Assembly (NCBI GenBank): GCA_002507205.1
Contig: DAZF01000029.1
Coordinates: 1 to 16,879 of the forward strand
Source: Methanolobus sp. UBA32
GTDB lineage: Archaea > Halobacteriota > Methanosarcinia > Methanosarcinales > Methanosarcinaceae
Length of the DNA: 16,879 nt
Reading direction: 5' to 3'
Of the stretch, positions 7,656 to 15,438 are shown one piece after another. A program made the translations under genes and the position numbers. The notes beneath the pieces were generated by a model, which was not told where the DNA came from, did no database searches, and worked only from the letters and a program-made list of their open reading frames with translations. The first letter of the stretch is position 1. Each line of letters begins with the position of its first letter.

Positions 7656-9895
7656 TTCTCAGCACCTCCGTCGTATTTCCACCCTTCCACAACCGGTAGT
7701 CTCAAAAGCGTGCTCCAGCGTTTTGCAAGTTCAAGCCCGCTCAAAAAACCCACCTGTGGGGTAAAGGGGATTGTATCGTAGTGTACTCCATCTTCTGGTA
7801 CAGAAGGGGCATAACTTGAAAGTACAATGTCAGGTTTAAGCGTCTTAACATCTGTTAATCTCTTTTCATCTGTATATTCTCTCTCAACCGGGAAATCTTC
7901 ACTGGACAAAGTACCCGAGCTTCCTCTTCCAAAAAGGGAAAATGTAATTCCTACTTTGAGTATCTCCATTCCCATATCTTTAATAGTGTCCATGATCCAG
8001 CCTATTTCTTCGGTGTGGCTCACTATGAGTACACGCTTTCCCGAGAGATGAGGTGTATATTTCTCTACTCCTTCTTTGTACAGTTCTTCCTGTTCTTGTA
8101 GCAAACTTGATATGTCCTCTCCGGGAAGCAGGCGTGCTGCAAGGGTTTTTATCCAGAGTGAACTTTCTCGGAAACCAACAGGAAAGGAGAGTTCAAAGAA
8201 CTCAAGTCCAAAACGCCCGGAAAGGTATGCTTCCATATTTCGTGTCTCTGGGTCGTCGCAGGCCAGCAGGTTTATCTCTGCTTTTTTAAAAGATTGGAGG
8301 GAATGAGTATCAGTCCATTTCAAGAACCTGCAGTTAATCTTATAGCCAAGTTTTTGGAGCAAGCCTGCCACGATGCGGAAGTGTTCTTCTCCCTGAAGGG
8401 AAAAGCTTCTTTCCCCTATTATATTGAACAGGCCTTTTTCAGGCTTTATGGAAGGATCAATCAAATCTGCAACTCTTTTACACCCCTCTAAAAGTCCGGT
8501 TGAAAAGTCTCCTGTAAGTACTCCTTCCACAGGAATAAGGATAATTCTGATATCAGGAAAATGAACCTTAACTCTTGAAATTGCCCTGTTTATGTCATCC
8601 CCTATGATCCCTCCCGGACATGTGCTCACAACAAAGACAGTTTCCCAGCCGGATGAAATAGCTTCTTCCATTTTTTCTTCAAGCTTTTTGCCTCCTCCAA
8701 AGATGACATCTTTTTCTTCCATGTCTGTTGGATAAAGTCCGGGGATTTGTTTTTCCTCATCAATGATTGTATTAATTCCTCCACCTTTTAAAAAAGAGCA
8801 GGCAAGAGCATCACCTGTGATATGGGCGCAACTTCTGGGTCCGTGAAGGACTGTGGCAGCATCAGTTACATGAAATGCTGCGGTTGCAGCTCCTGAAAAA
8901 GCGCAGCCGTAAAGTAGAGGCCGGGAGGAAGCGGCACATGTGGGTGATTCGGGTACTTCTTCAGGAGCTTTTGCAGATGGTACGTTCTCCGTGCAGAGGA
9001 AACAAGGTTCTGTACCATTTGTATCATCGTTAGAATGGACTATGGAAGACACTTTTTTATTGGCTGATTCCTGCCTTCCGAGTATCATTTTTTCCAGTTC
9101 CAATTCTTCAAGAGGATTCGCTGGATGAAGCAGGCTTCGATCCTTTTCCAAAGTATCAATATACACTGCCAGTTCCCTGAAAATACCTGCTGTAGCAGAA
9201 GAAGGAAAAGCTTCGGCAAGGGTCTTTCCGGTTTTTTCAGCTTGGGAGAATACCTCATCCCTGGGAAGAGAAGCCAGTACTGGCAATCCTACCGCCCGAG
9301 CAAAGGCAAAAACCCTTTCTTCTTCGTCTGCAAGGCCTCTCCTGTTGAAGATAATACCTGCAACCCTGGGCATCTCATCCTCAAAATTGCGTATTCCCCA
9401 GAGGATGTTATTGGCTGCGTATAATGCCATATATTCTCCGGAGGTAACAAGAAAAACTGCGTCTGCATATTCTTTTCTTAAGGGAACTGCAAAGCCTCCA
9501 CAGACCACATCTCCGAGGACGTCATATAGTACGACATCAAAGGAAGATGCTTTAAGTCCAAGACGTTTCATGACCTCAAAACTGCTGAGTATTCCTCTAC
9601 CTGCACAGCCTATTCCAGGTTTGGGACCTCCGGCTTCTATGCAGGCAGTGCCACCATATCCTTCAAAGACCAGGTCTTCAAGTTGTTGCTTTTCCCTGGG
9701 AGTATCACGCATATAATCCAGAACAGTGGGGATGTTGGCTCCTCTCAGCAGCAAGCGAGTGGAATCATGTTTAGGATCACATCCAACTTGTAATACTTGT
9801 TTTTTCAGGTCAGAAAGAGCAGCTGAGAGATTTGCGGAAACCGTGGATTTTCCTATTCCGCCTTTTCCGTAGATAGCTATCTGAATCACATTCAT
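7652..9895 (-). CDS. NifH-like/NifD-like fusion protein
   Basis: A 747-residue single chain with two nitrogenase-family modules. Residues 1-255 form a NifH/BchL-like ATPase: P-loop [19 protein letters not shown], and the two [4Fe-4S] ligands C97 (GIGCAGRG) and C132 (VVCGGFA), at the same numbers as in Azotobacter NifH. Residues 256-322 are a polar linker with C298-x2-C301. Residues 325-740 form a component-1 subunit with three cluster cysteines: C331 (YGCAFSGA), C356 (HGPRSCAH) and C426 ([12 protein letters not shown]). C546 (NLLAC) falls at about the place of the NifD cofactor cysteine; the cofactor histidine looks absent. It would couple ATP hydrolysis to low-potential electron transfer. 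It is first in an operon with a second subunit and an MtaA-like methyltransferase. The fusion frame is continuous, with no start signal near the join. Confidence 0.9.
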   Translation of the reverse strand: MNVIQIAIYGKGGIGKSTVSANLSAALSDLKKQVLQVGCDPKHDSTRLLLRGANIPTVLDYMRDTPREKQQLEDLVFEGYGGTACIEAGGPKPGIGCAGRGILSSFEVMKRLGLKASSFDVVLYDVLGDVVCGGFAVPLRKEYADAVFLVTSGEYMALYAANNILWGIRNFEDEMPRVAGIIFNRRGLADEEERVFAFARAVGLPVLASLPRDEVFSQAEKTGKTLAEAFPSSATAGIFRELAVYIDTLEKDRSLLHPANPLEELELEKMILGRQESANKKVSSIVHSNDDTNGTEPCFLCTENVPSAKAPEEVPESPTCAASSRPLLYGCAFSGAATAAFHVTDAATVLHGPRSCAHITGDALACSFLKGGGINTIIDEEKQIPGLYPTDMEEKDVIFGGGKKLEEKMEEAISSGWETVFVVSTCPGGIIGDDINRAISRVKVHFPDIRIILIPVEGVLTGDFSTGLLEGCKRVADLIDPSIKPEKGLFNIIGERSFSLQGEEHFRIVAGLLQKLGYKINCRFLKWTDTHSLQSFKKAEINLLACDDPETRNMEAYLSGRFGLEFFELSFPVGFRESSLWIKTLAARLLPGEDISSLLQEQEELYKEGVEKYTPHLSGKRVLIVSHTEEIGWIMDTIKDMGMEILKVGITFSLFGRGSSGTLSSEDFPVEREYTDEKRLTDVKTLKPDIVLSSYAPSVPEDGVHYDTIPFTPQVGFLSGLELAKRWSTLLRLPVVEGWKYDGGAEN
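7663..7669 (-). promoter_or_regulatory. Strong ribosome-binding site deciding a TTG start
   Basis: GGAGGTG on the minus strand, seven bases before TTG 7655. It lies inside the 3' end of the fusion gene and supports translation of the second nitrogenase-like subunit from the rare start. Confidence 0.7.
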
Positions 9896-9901
9896 TCCCT
9901 C

Positions 9902-9919
9902 GATGATGTTTTGATCATC
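9902..9919 (-). repeat. Small inverted repeat before the fusion-gene start
   Basis: 6-bp arms GATGAT/ATCATC with a 6-nt loop, ending six bases before ATG 9895, with AGGG directly before the ATG. A short stem at this place could mask the ribosome-binding site. No riboswitch-like structure is recognised. Confidence 0.3.
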
Positions 9920-9980
9920 AAATACTTAATATCTGGTAAGTGATGGTCAATTATTTTTTCAGTTCTGAATATCATATCAT

Positions 9981-9988
9981 TTTTATTA
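9981..9988 (-). promoter_or_regulatory. TATA box candidate of the nitrogenase-like operon
   Basis: TAATAAAA on the minus strand, partly overlapping and just downstream of the palindrome at 9985-10004. It would start transcription near 9955 and give a leader of about 60 bases. Confidence 0.4.
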
Positions 9989-10004
9989 CTTACTAGTAGG
10001 TAAT
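9985..10004. promoter_or_regulatory. Operator D: divergent palindrome upstream of the nitrogenase-like operon
   Basis: Near-perfect 20-bp palindrome ATTAC-T-TACTAGTA-G-GTAAT with one mismatched pair. The half TTACTTAC equals the left half of operator A, but the centre (TACTAGTA) and spacing differ. Its position directly upstream of a TATA candidate fits a regulatory site. Binding by the same TetR protein is possible but less sure than for sites A-C; a second TetR-like protein may prefer it. Confidence 0.55.
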
Positions 10005-10051
10005 TAAATTTATGCTGAATGAAACTTTTGGAAACATGGTGAAGAATAATT

Positions 10052-11398
10052 TCATTTTTCTGAAGTTGCAGGATGATTTATGGAGTCTTCTAAGATTGCG
10101 TGTTTCTCTCCAGACTGTGGATTTTCTATGTGGGATGACATCGTATCTTCTCTTTTTGTGATGAAACTGAAATATCCTATTCCTATCAGAAAAACAGGGT
10201 AGATGACTTTCCATGTAAATCCTGATGCAAGAAAGCTCAATGACAAAAATGAAAGAATTGCAAATATCCATTTCTGCCAACCATTCTCTGTTTTCCAGTA
10301 TGCTATTATGACAAAGCCACAGAGGAAAATGAAGTTCTGGTTTACAAGTAACATCATTGACTCAATGGGTATTTTGAAGAGGTAGCACCCTGTAATTACC
10401 GAAACTGACAGGGCATACAGTGCAATAAGACTGTTAAGAGGGACCTTCTTTTTAGAGAGTTTTCCAAAGACTGCTGGAAAAACACCCGAATTGCCGGATG
10501 CATAGATCAATCTGCTGGCAGTAAAGTTCCAGGAACATGCATTTGCTGCAAGGACGATTATTATAAGTCCTATCAGTAAATTTCCGTTCGGAATATAAAG
10601 AACAAGGCTGGAAAGACCTGCAGCTCCATTAATGGAAACGCCTGTTGCACTGGCTCCTACAGTTATCAGGGCTATTAGCATATAGATGGCAGCAACCAGA
10701 GCAAAGCTCAACCAGTATATCCGGGGTACATTTCTTTCTGGTTCCTTAATTTCTCCAAGGGAAAAGGAAAGGTTTTCCCAACCCAGAAAGGCCCAGAAAA
10801 GTAAGGCTGTGACGTTCCAGATAGCGGATGGGTCAATAATATCTTTTTTTGTCAAAGCTTCTCCGGCAACTTGTAGTCCGGAACCTACAAAATCATAGTT
10901 AAAAGCAATAATCAATCCTAATAGCAAGAACAGCACAATTATTGATAAGTAGTTGAGAATAGTGATAAATCTGATACCAATAAGGTTTGAAATGAACATC
11001 AGATTTATTATAAGGATTGCACAGAGCATTCCACCAAATTCAGAAAGATTAAACAACTCTTGCATATACTCACTTCCAATAAAAGCAATGGCAGGAAGTC
11101 CAAAGAGATAAGACCCACTTACAAGATAAGATACTGAATATCTACCCCCTGTTCCTACCGCTTCTTCAACATAAGTCGCAATGCCAGCAGTTGAAGGAAA
11201 TCTAAGGCCGAGTCTGGAACTGATCTGGATTCTTGGAATGGTAATAAAGGTTATAAGGAGCCATCCGAGTATAACTTCATGAACATTTCCTATACCAATG
11301 GCAAGGCCGGGAAGTGCGAGGATACCTGATCCAATAAGCATACTCGTTGCAAGAGCTATGCCTTTTTTCAGAGTAATTGTTCTTTCGAGTTTTGTCAT
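10052..11398 (-). CDS. APC-superfamily amino acid permease (YjeH-like)
   Basis: A 448-residue membrane protein of the amino acid-polyamine-organocation superfamily with about 12 hydrophobic segments. The N-terminal TM1 signature LATSMLIGSGILALPGLAIGIG matches the unwound substrate helix of the family. FWAFLGWENLSFSLGEIKEPERNVPR is the conserved TM6/loop region. Size and layout resemble the YjeH type, known in Escherichia coli as an exporter of methionine and branched-chain amino acids. A hydrophilic tail of about 35 residues follows the last helix. The start has GAGG four bases upstream. It lies 47 bp after the TetR gene and is probably co-transcribed with it, so it may export or import the TetR ligand. 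Direction and substrate cannot be read from sequence. Confidence 0.88.
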   Translation of the reverse strand: MTKLERTITLKKGIALATSMLIGSGILALPGLAIGIGNVHEVILGWLLITFITIPRIQISSRLGLRFPSTAGIATYVEEAVGTGGRYSVSYLVSGSYLFGLPAIAFIGSEYMQELFNLSEFGGMLCAILIINLMFISNLIGIRFITILNYLSIIVLFLLLGLIIAFNYDFVGSGLQVAGEALTKKDIIDPSAIWNVTALLFWAFLGWENLSFSLGEIKEPERNVPRIYWLSFALVAAIYMLIALITVGASATGVSINGAAGLSSLVLYIPNGNLLIGLIIIVLAANACSWNFTASRLIYASGNSGVFPAVFGKLSKKKVPLNSLIALYALSVSVITGCYLFKIPIESMMLLVNQNFIFLCGFVIIAYWKTENGWQKWIFAILSFLSLSFLASGFTWKVIYPVFLIGIGYFSFITKREDTMSSHIENPQSGEKHAILEDSINHPATSEK

Positions 11399-11445
11399 GC
11401 TGCCTCATGTCGAGTGTAACATTAATAAATAGTAAATAGCAACAA

Positions 11446-12015
11446 TTAATCTTTCCACCCTATATCTGCTTTAATTAGGGTAATTGTTGTTGCAAGTGTT
11501 TTTCTGCCTTTAATGCTTGATAATTGCCTGGCACCTATTAAGTTTTCAACTATCGATTTTGCACGTGCTTCTGCAGAACCTGAAAACTTGAATTCTCCCT
11601 GTTTCCTTCCGTTTTCAAGAGTAAAGTTTATTCGGCTTACTATTTCATTGAGCAATAGCAGGGTTTGCTCTTTTACTTTTTCAGGTGTTTCTTCAAAATA
11701 GATTATTATTGAACCTGGCAGGCAGATATATTTTTTCTCATCAAAATCATTCAGTGCAGATTCGAAATAGTATTGTAGCTGCTCACGTGCATTTCCTCCT
11801 GATTCTTCTATACAAGAAAAGTTCGCAGCTATTTCCTTTCTGCTTTCTTCAAGTAGAGTTGCAACTAAATCTTCCTTTTTTGGGTAATAATTATGAATTG
11901 CCGCATTTTTTATATCCAGTTTCTGGGCTATATCTCTGTAGCTGAATCCATTATAACCTTTGGATTGAAGGAAAAGTCTTGCATAATGAAGTATTTGTTC
12001 TTGAGTCTGGTTCAT
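11446..12015 (-). CDS. TetR/AcrR-family transcriptional regulator
   Basis: A 189-residue one-component repressor. Residues 1-50 form the TetR helix-turn-helix (ILHYARLFLQSKGYNGFSYRDIAQKLDIKNAAIHNYYPKKEDLV), followed by a helical ligand-binding domain. I prefer ATG 12015 over ATG 12057: the family N-terminus begins there, and the operator with its TATA-like centre at 12061-12076 would place transcription start downstream of 12057. Neither start has a clear Shine-Dalgarno. The palindrome directly upstream implies autoregulation, and copies at other promoters imply a local regulon. Its C-terminal segment is repeated as a relic at 12095-12150 and in a second gene at the right edge, so the family was duplicated here. 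The ligand is unknown. Confidence 0.9.
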   Translation of the reverse strand: MNQTQEQILHYARLFLQSKGYNGFSYRDIAQKLDIKNAAIHNYYPKKEDLVATLLEESRKEIAANFSCIEESGGNAREQLQYYFESALNDFDEKKYICLPGSIIIYFEETPEKVKEQTLLLLNEIVSRINFTLENGRKQGEFKFSGSAEARAKSIVENLIGARQLSSIKGRKTLATTITLIKADIGWKD

Positions 12016-12060
12016 GTTTATGTTTTTTGTTTTTGATATTTCTGTAATCTTTAACATGCG

Positions 12061-12076
12061 TACTTACATATAAGTA
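12061..12076. promoter_or_regulatory. Operator B: palindrome at the TetR promoter
   Basis: TACTTA-CATA-TAAGTA, the same core as sites A and C. On the minus strand the centre TTATATG may double as the TATA box, so binding would block transcription of the TetR gene and the APC permease. Confidence 0.75.
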
Positions 12077-12094
12077 AGTAGCACTTGGCAAAAA

Positions 12095-12150
12095 TCAATT
12101 TATCCACCCTAGCAGCTTTAATATGGGATATTGTCTTGACAAGTGTGTTC
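12095..12150 (-). pseudogene. Relic of a TetR-family gene 3' end
   Basis: The minus-strand translation gives TLVKTISHIKA then, after an apparent 2-nt deletion near 12110, GWIN and stop. This matches the C-termini TLATTITLIKADIGW of the intact TetR and TLVKTISLIKADLGW of the gene at the right edge. The upstream part is gone or unrecognisable. It lies between the comE stop and the TetR operator, and points to an ancestral tandem array of TetR genes. Confidence 0.75.
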
Positions 12151-12264
12151 ACCGCTGAACTTGGAATACTTAATGTGGAAAGGACGGAGAGGTCCATCCT
12201 TGAGTATAACCTGTGACTATAAATTGTGACTTAGAAATCAAAGTCATAAGCCATAAATCACAAA

Positions 12265-12813
12265 TTATATATTCGCCATGAATCTGGCCATTATCTCCTC
12301 CGGGCACATCTTTATTACCGGAACATCAGCATTATTGGGTTCCACTCTGACAATTATCATACCACTGTTCACTTCTTTCATGATCTCACGCAGACCTTTG
12401 GAACTGTCTGCCTCGAACACATCCTTGTTCCCGGCACCCCTTGCAACCTCTGCAAGATTCGTACCCATTGAAGTAACAGTTGGCTGGTTGCCGGTAGAGC
12501 CATATGCACCATTATCAACAATCACAAGCAGATAGTTTTTCGGGGACCGGGAAGCTATGGTTGCCAAGCTACCCATGTTCATGAGAACGGAACCATCCCC
12601 ATCAATAGCTATGACGTTTCTTTCAGATCTTGCCAGTGCAAGTCCAAGTCCTATTGAAGAAGCAAGTCCCATGGAACCAAGCATGTAGAAGTTTGTCGGG
12701 ACATCGCAGACATGATGAAGTTCCTTGCATGGAATACCGATATTTGCCACAAGCAAAGCATCCGTTTCTTTCGCTTTTATGGCTATCTCATTGATGACAT
12801 CTATGCGATTCAT
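12265..12813 (-). CDS. comE: Sulfopyruvate decarboxylase, beta subunit
   Basis: A 182-residue thiamine-diphosphate-binding subunit. With ComD it decarboxylates sulfopyruvate to sulfoacetaldehyde in coenzyme M synthesis in the cytoplasm. The ThDP motif is present as GDGSVLMN (from residue 72) running to N101 in VDNGAYGSTGNQP. FYMLGSMGLASSIGLGLALA is the conserved decarboxylase region. It overlaps comD by one base (TAATG) and is the last gene of the CoM operon. A 249-bp gap with a TetR relic follows. The length is that of the separate beta subunit, as opposed to the fused ComDE form seen in some methanogens. Confidence 0.93.
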   Translation of the reverse strand: MNRIDVINEIAIKAKETDALLVANIGIPCKELHHVCDVPTNFYMLGSMGLASSIGLGLALARSERNVIAIDGDGSVLMNMGSLATIASRSPKNYLLVIVDNGAYGSTGNQPTVTSMGTNLAEVARGAGNKDVFEADSSKGLREIMKEVNSGMIIVRVEPNNADVPVIKMCPEEIMARFMANI

Positions 12814-13343
12814 TACTGCTTCCTCCAGAATGGAATAGGCAAAAGTACAGCCACGGGTTTTTTCAGTTCAGATGCAGTGTTCCAGGCTTTTATGATTATT
12901 TTAACCGGGTCTACATCATCCTCTGGCCTGAAGTAAGGAATATCCATTGTATCAAGCAACTTTGGAGTAAGTTCACCCATGGGCACTTGGGCCACAATTG
13001 GTTCACCTTCCACACCCCGATGGCTCATTATCATCAAAAGAGGAATGCTGTAAAGCATATCCAGCGAGGCAAGAGCATTGATGGAATTACCTAGACCAGA
13101 ATTCTGCATTAGCATCGCCGGATTCTTACCGCCCATATAGGCACCGGCACATATTCCCACACCTTCTTCCTCGCGGGTCACAGGCAGATGGATAATTTCA
13201 GGAGCTTTATCGACTATGGGAATTAGCTCCTTGAGGTTGGCACATGGAACACTCACAATGAAATCAATTCCCGCATCTCTGATGCCTTTGAATATGGATT
13301 CCGAAGGCGTTAGATCACCTGATATAGAAGGGGACAAGATCAT
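12813..13343 (-). CDS. comD: Sulfopyruvate decarboxylase, alpha subunit
   Basis: A 176-residue partner of ComE carrying the pyrimidine-binding half of the ThDP enzyme. The conserved catalytic glutamate region is TREEEGVGICAGAYMGG (from residue 57), and VSVPCANLKEL near the N-terminus is typical. I prefer ATG 13343, which overlaps the stop of the Fe-S protein gene by one base (TGATG), to GTG 13349 two codons upstream. It joins comE and cysteate synthase in one operon, so sulfopyruvate derived from cysteate is the expected substrate. Confidence 0.93.
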   Translation of the reverse strand: MILSPSISGDLTPSESIFKGIRDAGIDFIVSVPCANLKELIPIVDKAPEIIHLPVTREEEGVGICAGAYMGGKNPAMLMQNSGLGNSINALASLDMLYSIPLLMIMSHRGVEGEPIVAQVPMGELTPKLLDTMDIPYFRPEDDVDPVKIIIKAWNTASELKKPVAVLLPIPFWRKQ

Positions 13344-13975
13344 CACCACACTTTAAGGTCGATAGCTTCGATCCGGACGTTCCTTCCTTCCACGCCCACC
13401 ACCATACCGGAGTGGACCTTTTGCATCATGCAGTATTCAGGAACAAATCTCACTGTTTGACCTACCTTCGGTACTTTTCCTTTAGCTACTTTGCCATCAA
13501 AGGCAAGTATCATACACAGTCCTGCATCCTTGAACTCAAAATCATCATTGCCAAGCCTGTGGAGTGGCCCTACCATGTGAACTGTGAATATAGACCCTGG
13601 TGTTTTGTCAATGACCTTTGCAAAATGAGTTACAGGACACCCAAGAGGCCTGTATCGCAGAAAATCTCCTACTTCAACCTCTACTGAAGTGTCAAATGGA
13701 TGGATATCTTCCCTGCATGAACATTCATCTCTGAGTGGAGCCAGGGTGAAATCAGCCTCCAGACCATCAATGATACCTATTATTTTCTCATCTTCCAGAG
13801 CCTCGCCCAGCAGGTTAAGAATCCTTTCCATATTGCCCCTGAGATTATCACGGGAAAGGAAAGGACATTTATGCAGGTCTTCGGCACTTTTCAGCTCGGC
13901 CGCAAAGTCCCTGCACTGCCTGTAACCACAGCTTCCACAGTTATAACCTGGAAGCAATTTACTGATATCGTTCAC
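13343..13975 (-). CDS. Fe-S protein with CdhE/RnfB-type four-cysteine motif
   Basis: A 210-residue protein with an N-terminal [4Fe-4S] motif C13-x2-C16-x4-C21-x15-C37 (YNCGSCGYRQC...HKC), like that of corrinoid Fe-S protein large subunits and RnfB. Further cysteines C85-x-C87, C113, C154 and C182 suggest a second site in the C-terminal beta-rich part. The function is not established. Its place between the NTPases and comD in the CoM operon suggests redox, sulfur delivery or cofactor activation linked to CoM synthesis or use. It begins 3 bp after the NTPase gene. Such a gene is recurrently found with cysteate-synthase CoM operons in Methanosarcinales, by my recollection. Confidence 0.82.
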   Translation of the reverse strand: MNDISKLLPGYNCGSCGYRQCRDFAAELKSAEDLHKCPFLSRDNLRGNMERILNLLGEALEDEKIIGIIDGLEADFTLAPLRDECSCREDIHPFDTSVEVEVGDFLRYRPLGCPVTHFAKVIDKTPGSIFTVHMVGPLHRLGNDDFEFKDAGLCMILAFDGKVAKGKVPKVGQTVRFVPEYCMMQKVHSGMVVGVEGRNVRIEAIDLKVW

Positions 13976-13978
13976 GGG

Positions 13979-14677
13979 TCACTCCCCCTTGTATTCCATG
14001 AAACCATCAAGGTTTCTCAGGACTCCCATGTGATGCTTTCTTGCAACTCTGGTCTCGCCGGTACAGAGCGAGCATATTGCAAGAGGTGGATTGTAACGCA
14101 GGAGCATATTGTCAACAGCATCAGGGCCAGAGCGGATAAGTTCTGCAAGTTCGAATGCACCTTTGCCGGTCAGTCCGTTGGCTTCAACGATGTTACAGCC
14201 GGGATTGACCTCAAGTACACGTTCTCTGAATACCTCACGCTCTGCCTGGGAAACAAGGTCACCTTTTGTCATGACAACTATATCAGCAGTTGTGAGTAGA
14301 GGTCCAACTTTCAGTGGGGTGTTCGGACCTGTTGTAACGTCAATAACACATACAGCAAGGCACTCGTCAGGATACGGAGCGCAGCGCAGGCAAAGTCCTG
14401 CTGTCTCGCTCAACAGGACATCGGCACCTTCTTCTTCTGCCCATCTGAGCATTTCCTCGGTATTATAGATGGTAAAATGATCAGGACACATATCCTTAGC
14501 TAGCCCCACGTGCACAGGGATACCCAGTTTATTGAAACGCTGATCATCGTCCGTCCAGAGACAATCAACCTTGACAACAGCAGGCCTTTTCTCATTCCTT
14601 GTGAGGGCTTTTATCGTATGTAATAGAACAGATGTCTTTCCCGAGCCGGGAGTTCCTGCAAGCACTACCAGTTTCAT
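13979..14677 (-). CDS. P-loop NTPase of the G3E/HypB-like group
   Basis: A 232-residue nucleotide-binding protein. Motifs: Walker A LAGTPGSGKTS (6-16), KVDCLW, a switch ETAGLCLRCAPYPDEC (91-106) with three cysteines, TKGD (137-140) in place of NKxD, and C202-S-L-C205 near the end. These resemble SIMIBI-class metallochaperone GTPases such as HypB, CooC and CobW. Start ATG 14677 overlaps the ABC gene by 4 bp (ATGA) and has GGAGG seven bases upstream; the longer frame from 14734 has no such support. It is likely to work with the adjacent ABC ATPase and Fe-S protein, perhaps in metal or cluster delivery. The substrate is unknown. Confidence 0.85.
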   Translation of the reverse strand: MKLVVLAGTPGSGKTSVLLHTIKALTRNEKRPAVVKVDCLWTDDDQRFNKLGIPVHVGLAKDMCPDHFTIYNTEEMLRWAEEEGADVLLSETAGLCLRCAPYPDECLAVCVIDVTTGPNTPLKVGPLLTTADIVVMTKGDLVSQAEREVFRERVLEVNPGCNIVEANGLTGKGAFELAELIRSGPDAVDNMLLRYNPPLAICSLCTGETRVARKHHMGVLRNLDGFMEYKGE

Positions 14678-15438
14678 GCCACATCCTCCACGATATCTCC
14701 TCTGCGAATGGTCTCCCTCATAGACATGAGCCAATTATCAACCTCGGCAATTCTGTCGCATACATCCTTCTCATCAGGGCTTGTGGTAATGATATCGACC
14801 ATGCCACCGTTGCGGATTACTATTCTGCGGGATGCCATCAGGGCCAGTACCGGATCGTGGGTCACTACCACGACGATTTTCCCTTCCCCGGCCAGCAGCT
14901 CAAGAGCTTCTTGTTTCTTTATACCTGCATTCTCTATCTCATCTATGAGCACCACAGGTGAATCACTGATGACCGCAATATCTGCGGTCATGAGGGACCG
15001 GGACTGCCCACCACTGAGCACGGTGAGTGGGTGGTGAGCTGCTATTGGCTCTCCTGTAAGGGTGTTTGCAAGGTCTATAACCTTCTTTGTAAGTCCTTCA
15101 TCTTTTCCCCTGCTGCGTGCATGCATTTGCAGGAAATCTCCAACGGTCATATCCGCCAGGAAATGCATGTTCTGGGATAGTTGTGCCACGAGTTTCATTC
15201 TGGGGTTTACACGTGTCATTGCATCGGGTTTATCTCCATTGATGAGAATGGTCCTGCCAGCAGGGGTATCTCCTTGTGCAAGTTGTTCAATATCATCGAT
15301 AAGTGTACTTTTTCCAGAGCCAGTAGGACCTACTATCCCTACAATCTCCCCTTTACTGACTTCTACGAATCTTATCGCCTCGGGAACACCGTCCTTGTCC
15401 ACGCCACCGAGAATTGTGAGAGTGAGTTCTTCATTCAT
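14674..15438 (-). CDS. Soluble ABC-type ATPase in the CoM operon
   Basis: A 254-residue ABC ATPase without membrane partner nearby. Walker A GPTGSGKS (37-44), signature LSGGQSRSLM (141-150), Walker B PVVLIDEIEN (161-170) and switch H194 are present. The Walker B residues are followed by ENAG where SMC/ABC-transport proteins have PxxxLD, which is unusual. Lack of a permease and its operon point to a non-transport role, in the manner of component A2 of the methyl-CoM reductase activation system, but the similarity is only general. It overlaps cysteate synthase by 4 bp and the downstream NTPase by 4 bp. Confidence 0.85.
   Translation of the reverse strand: MNEELTLTILGGVDKDGVPEAIRFVEVSKGEIVGIVGPTGSGKSTLIDDIEQLAQGDTPAGRTILINGDKPDAMTRVNPRMKLVAQLSQNMHFLADMTVGDFLQMHARSRGKDEGLTKKVIDLANTLTGEPIAAHHPLTVLSGGQSRSLMTADIAVISDSPVVLIDEIENAGIKKQEALELLAGEGKIVVVVTHDPVLALMASRRIVIRNGGMVDIITTSPDEKDVCDRIAEVDNWLMSMRETIRRGDIVEDVA

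Noticed and set aside
7652..9895. Assignment as true nitrogenase (N2 fixation)
   Set aside because: There is no nifE, nifN, nifB or nifI, the partner subunit lacks two of three P-cluster cysteines, and the cofactor histidine is not seen.
6360..9895. Assignment as CfbCD of F430 synthesis or as methylthio-alkane reductase
   Set aside because: CfbC and CfbD are usually separate, with a homodimeric CfbD; Mar also has separate H, D and K genes. The fusion and the UroD partner do not fit either closely, though a relation to Mar-type chemistry remains possible.
9924..9941. Possible extra operator ACTTA-N8-TAAGT in the fusion-gene leader
   Set aside because: The half-sites are short and separated by eight instead of four bases, about half a helical turn off the other sites; chance is likely in AT-rich DNA.
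12016..12057. Longer TetR start at 12057
   Set aside because: It would add a non-homologous 14-residue lead and lie upstream of the transcription start expected from the promoter within operator B.
12200..12264. Imperfect inverted repeat after comE (GACTT/AAGTC and TTTGTGA/TCACAA segments)
   Set aside because: The arms are short and interrupted and no strong T-run follows; not enough to call a terminator.
14678..14734. Longer start for the P-loop NTPase at 14734
   Set aside because: ATG 14677 has GGAGG at seven bases and an ATGA overlap; the extension is the out-of-frame reading of the ABC gene end.
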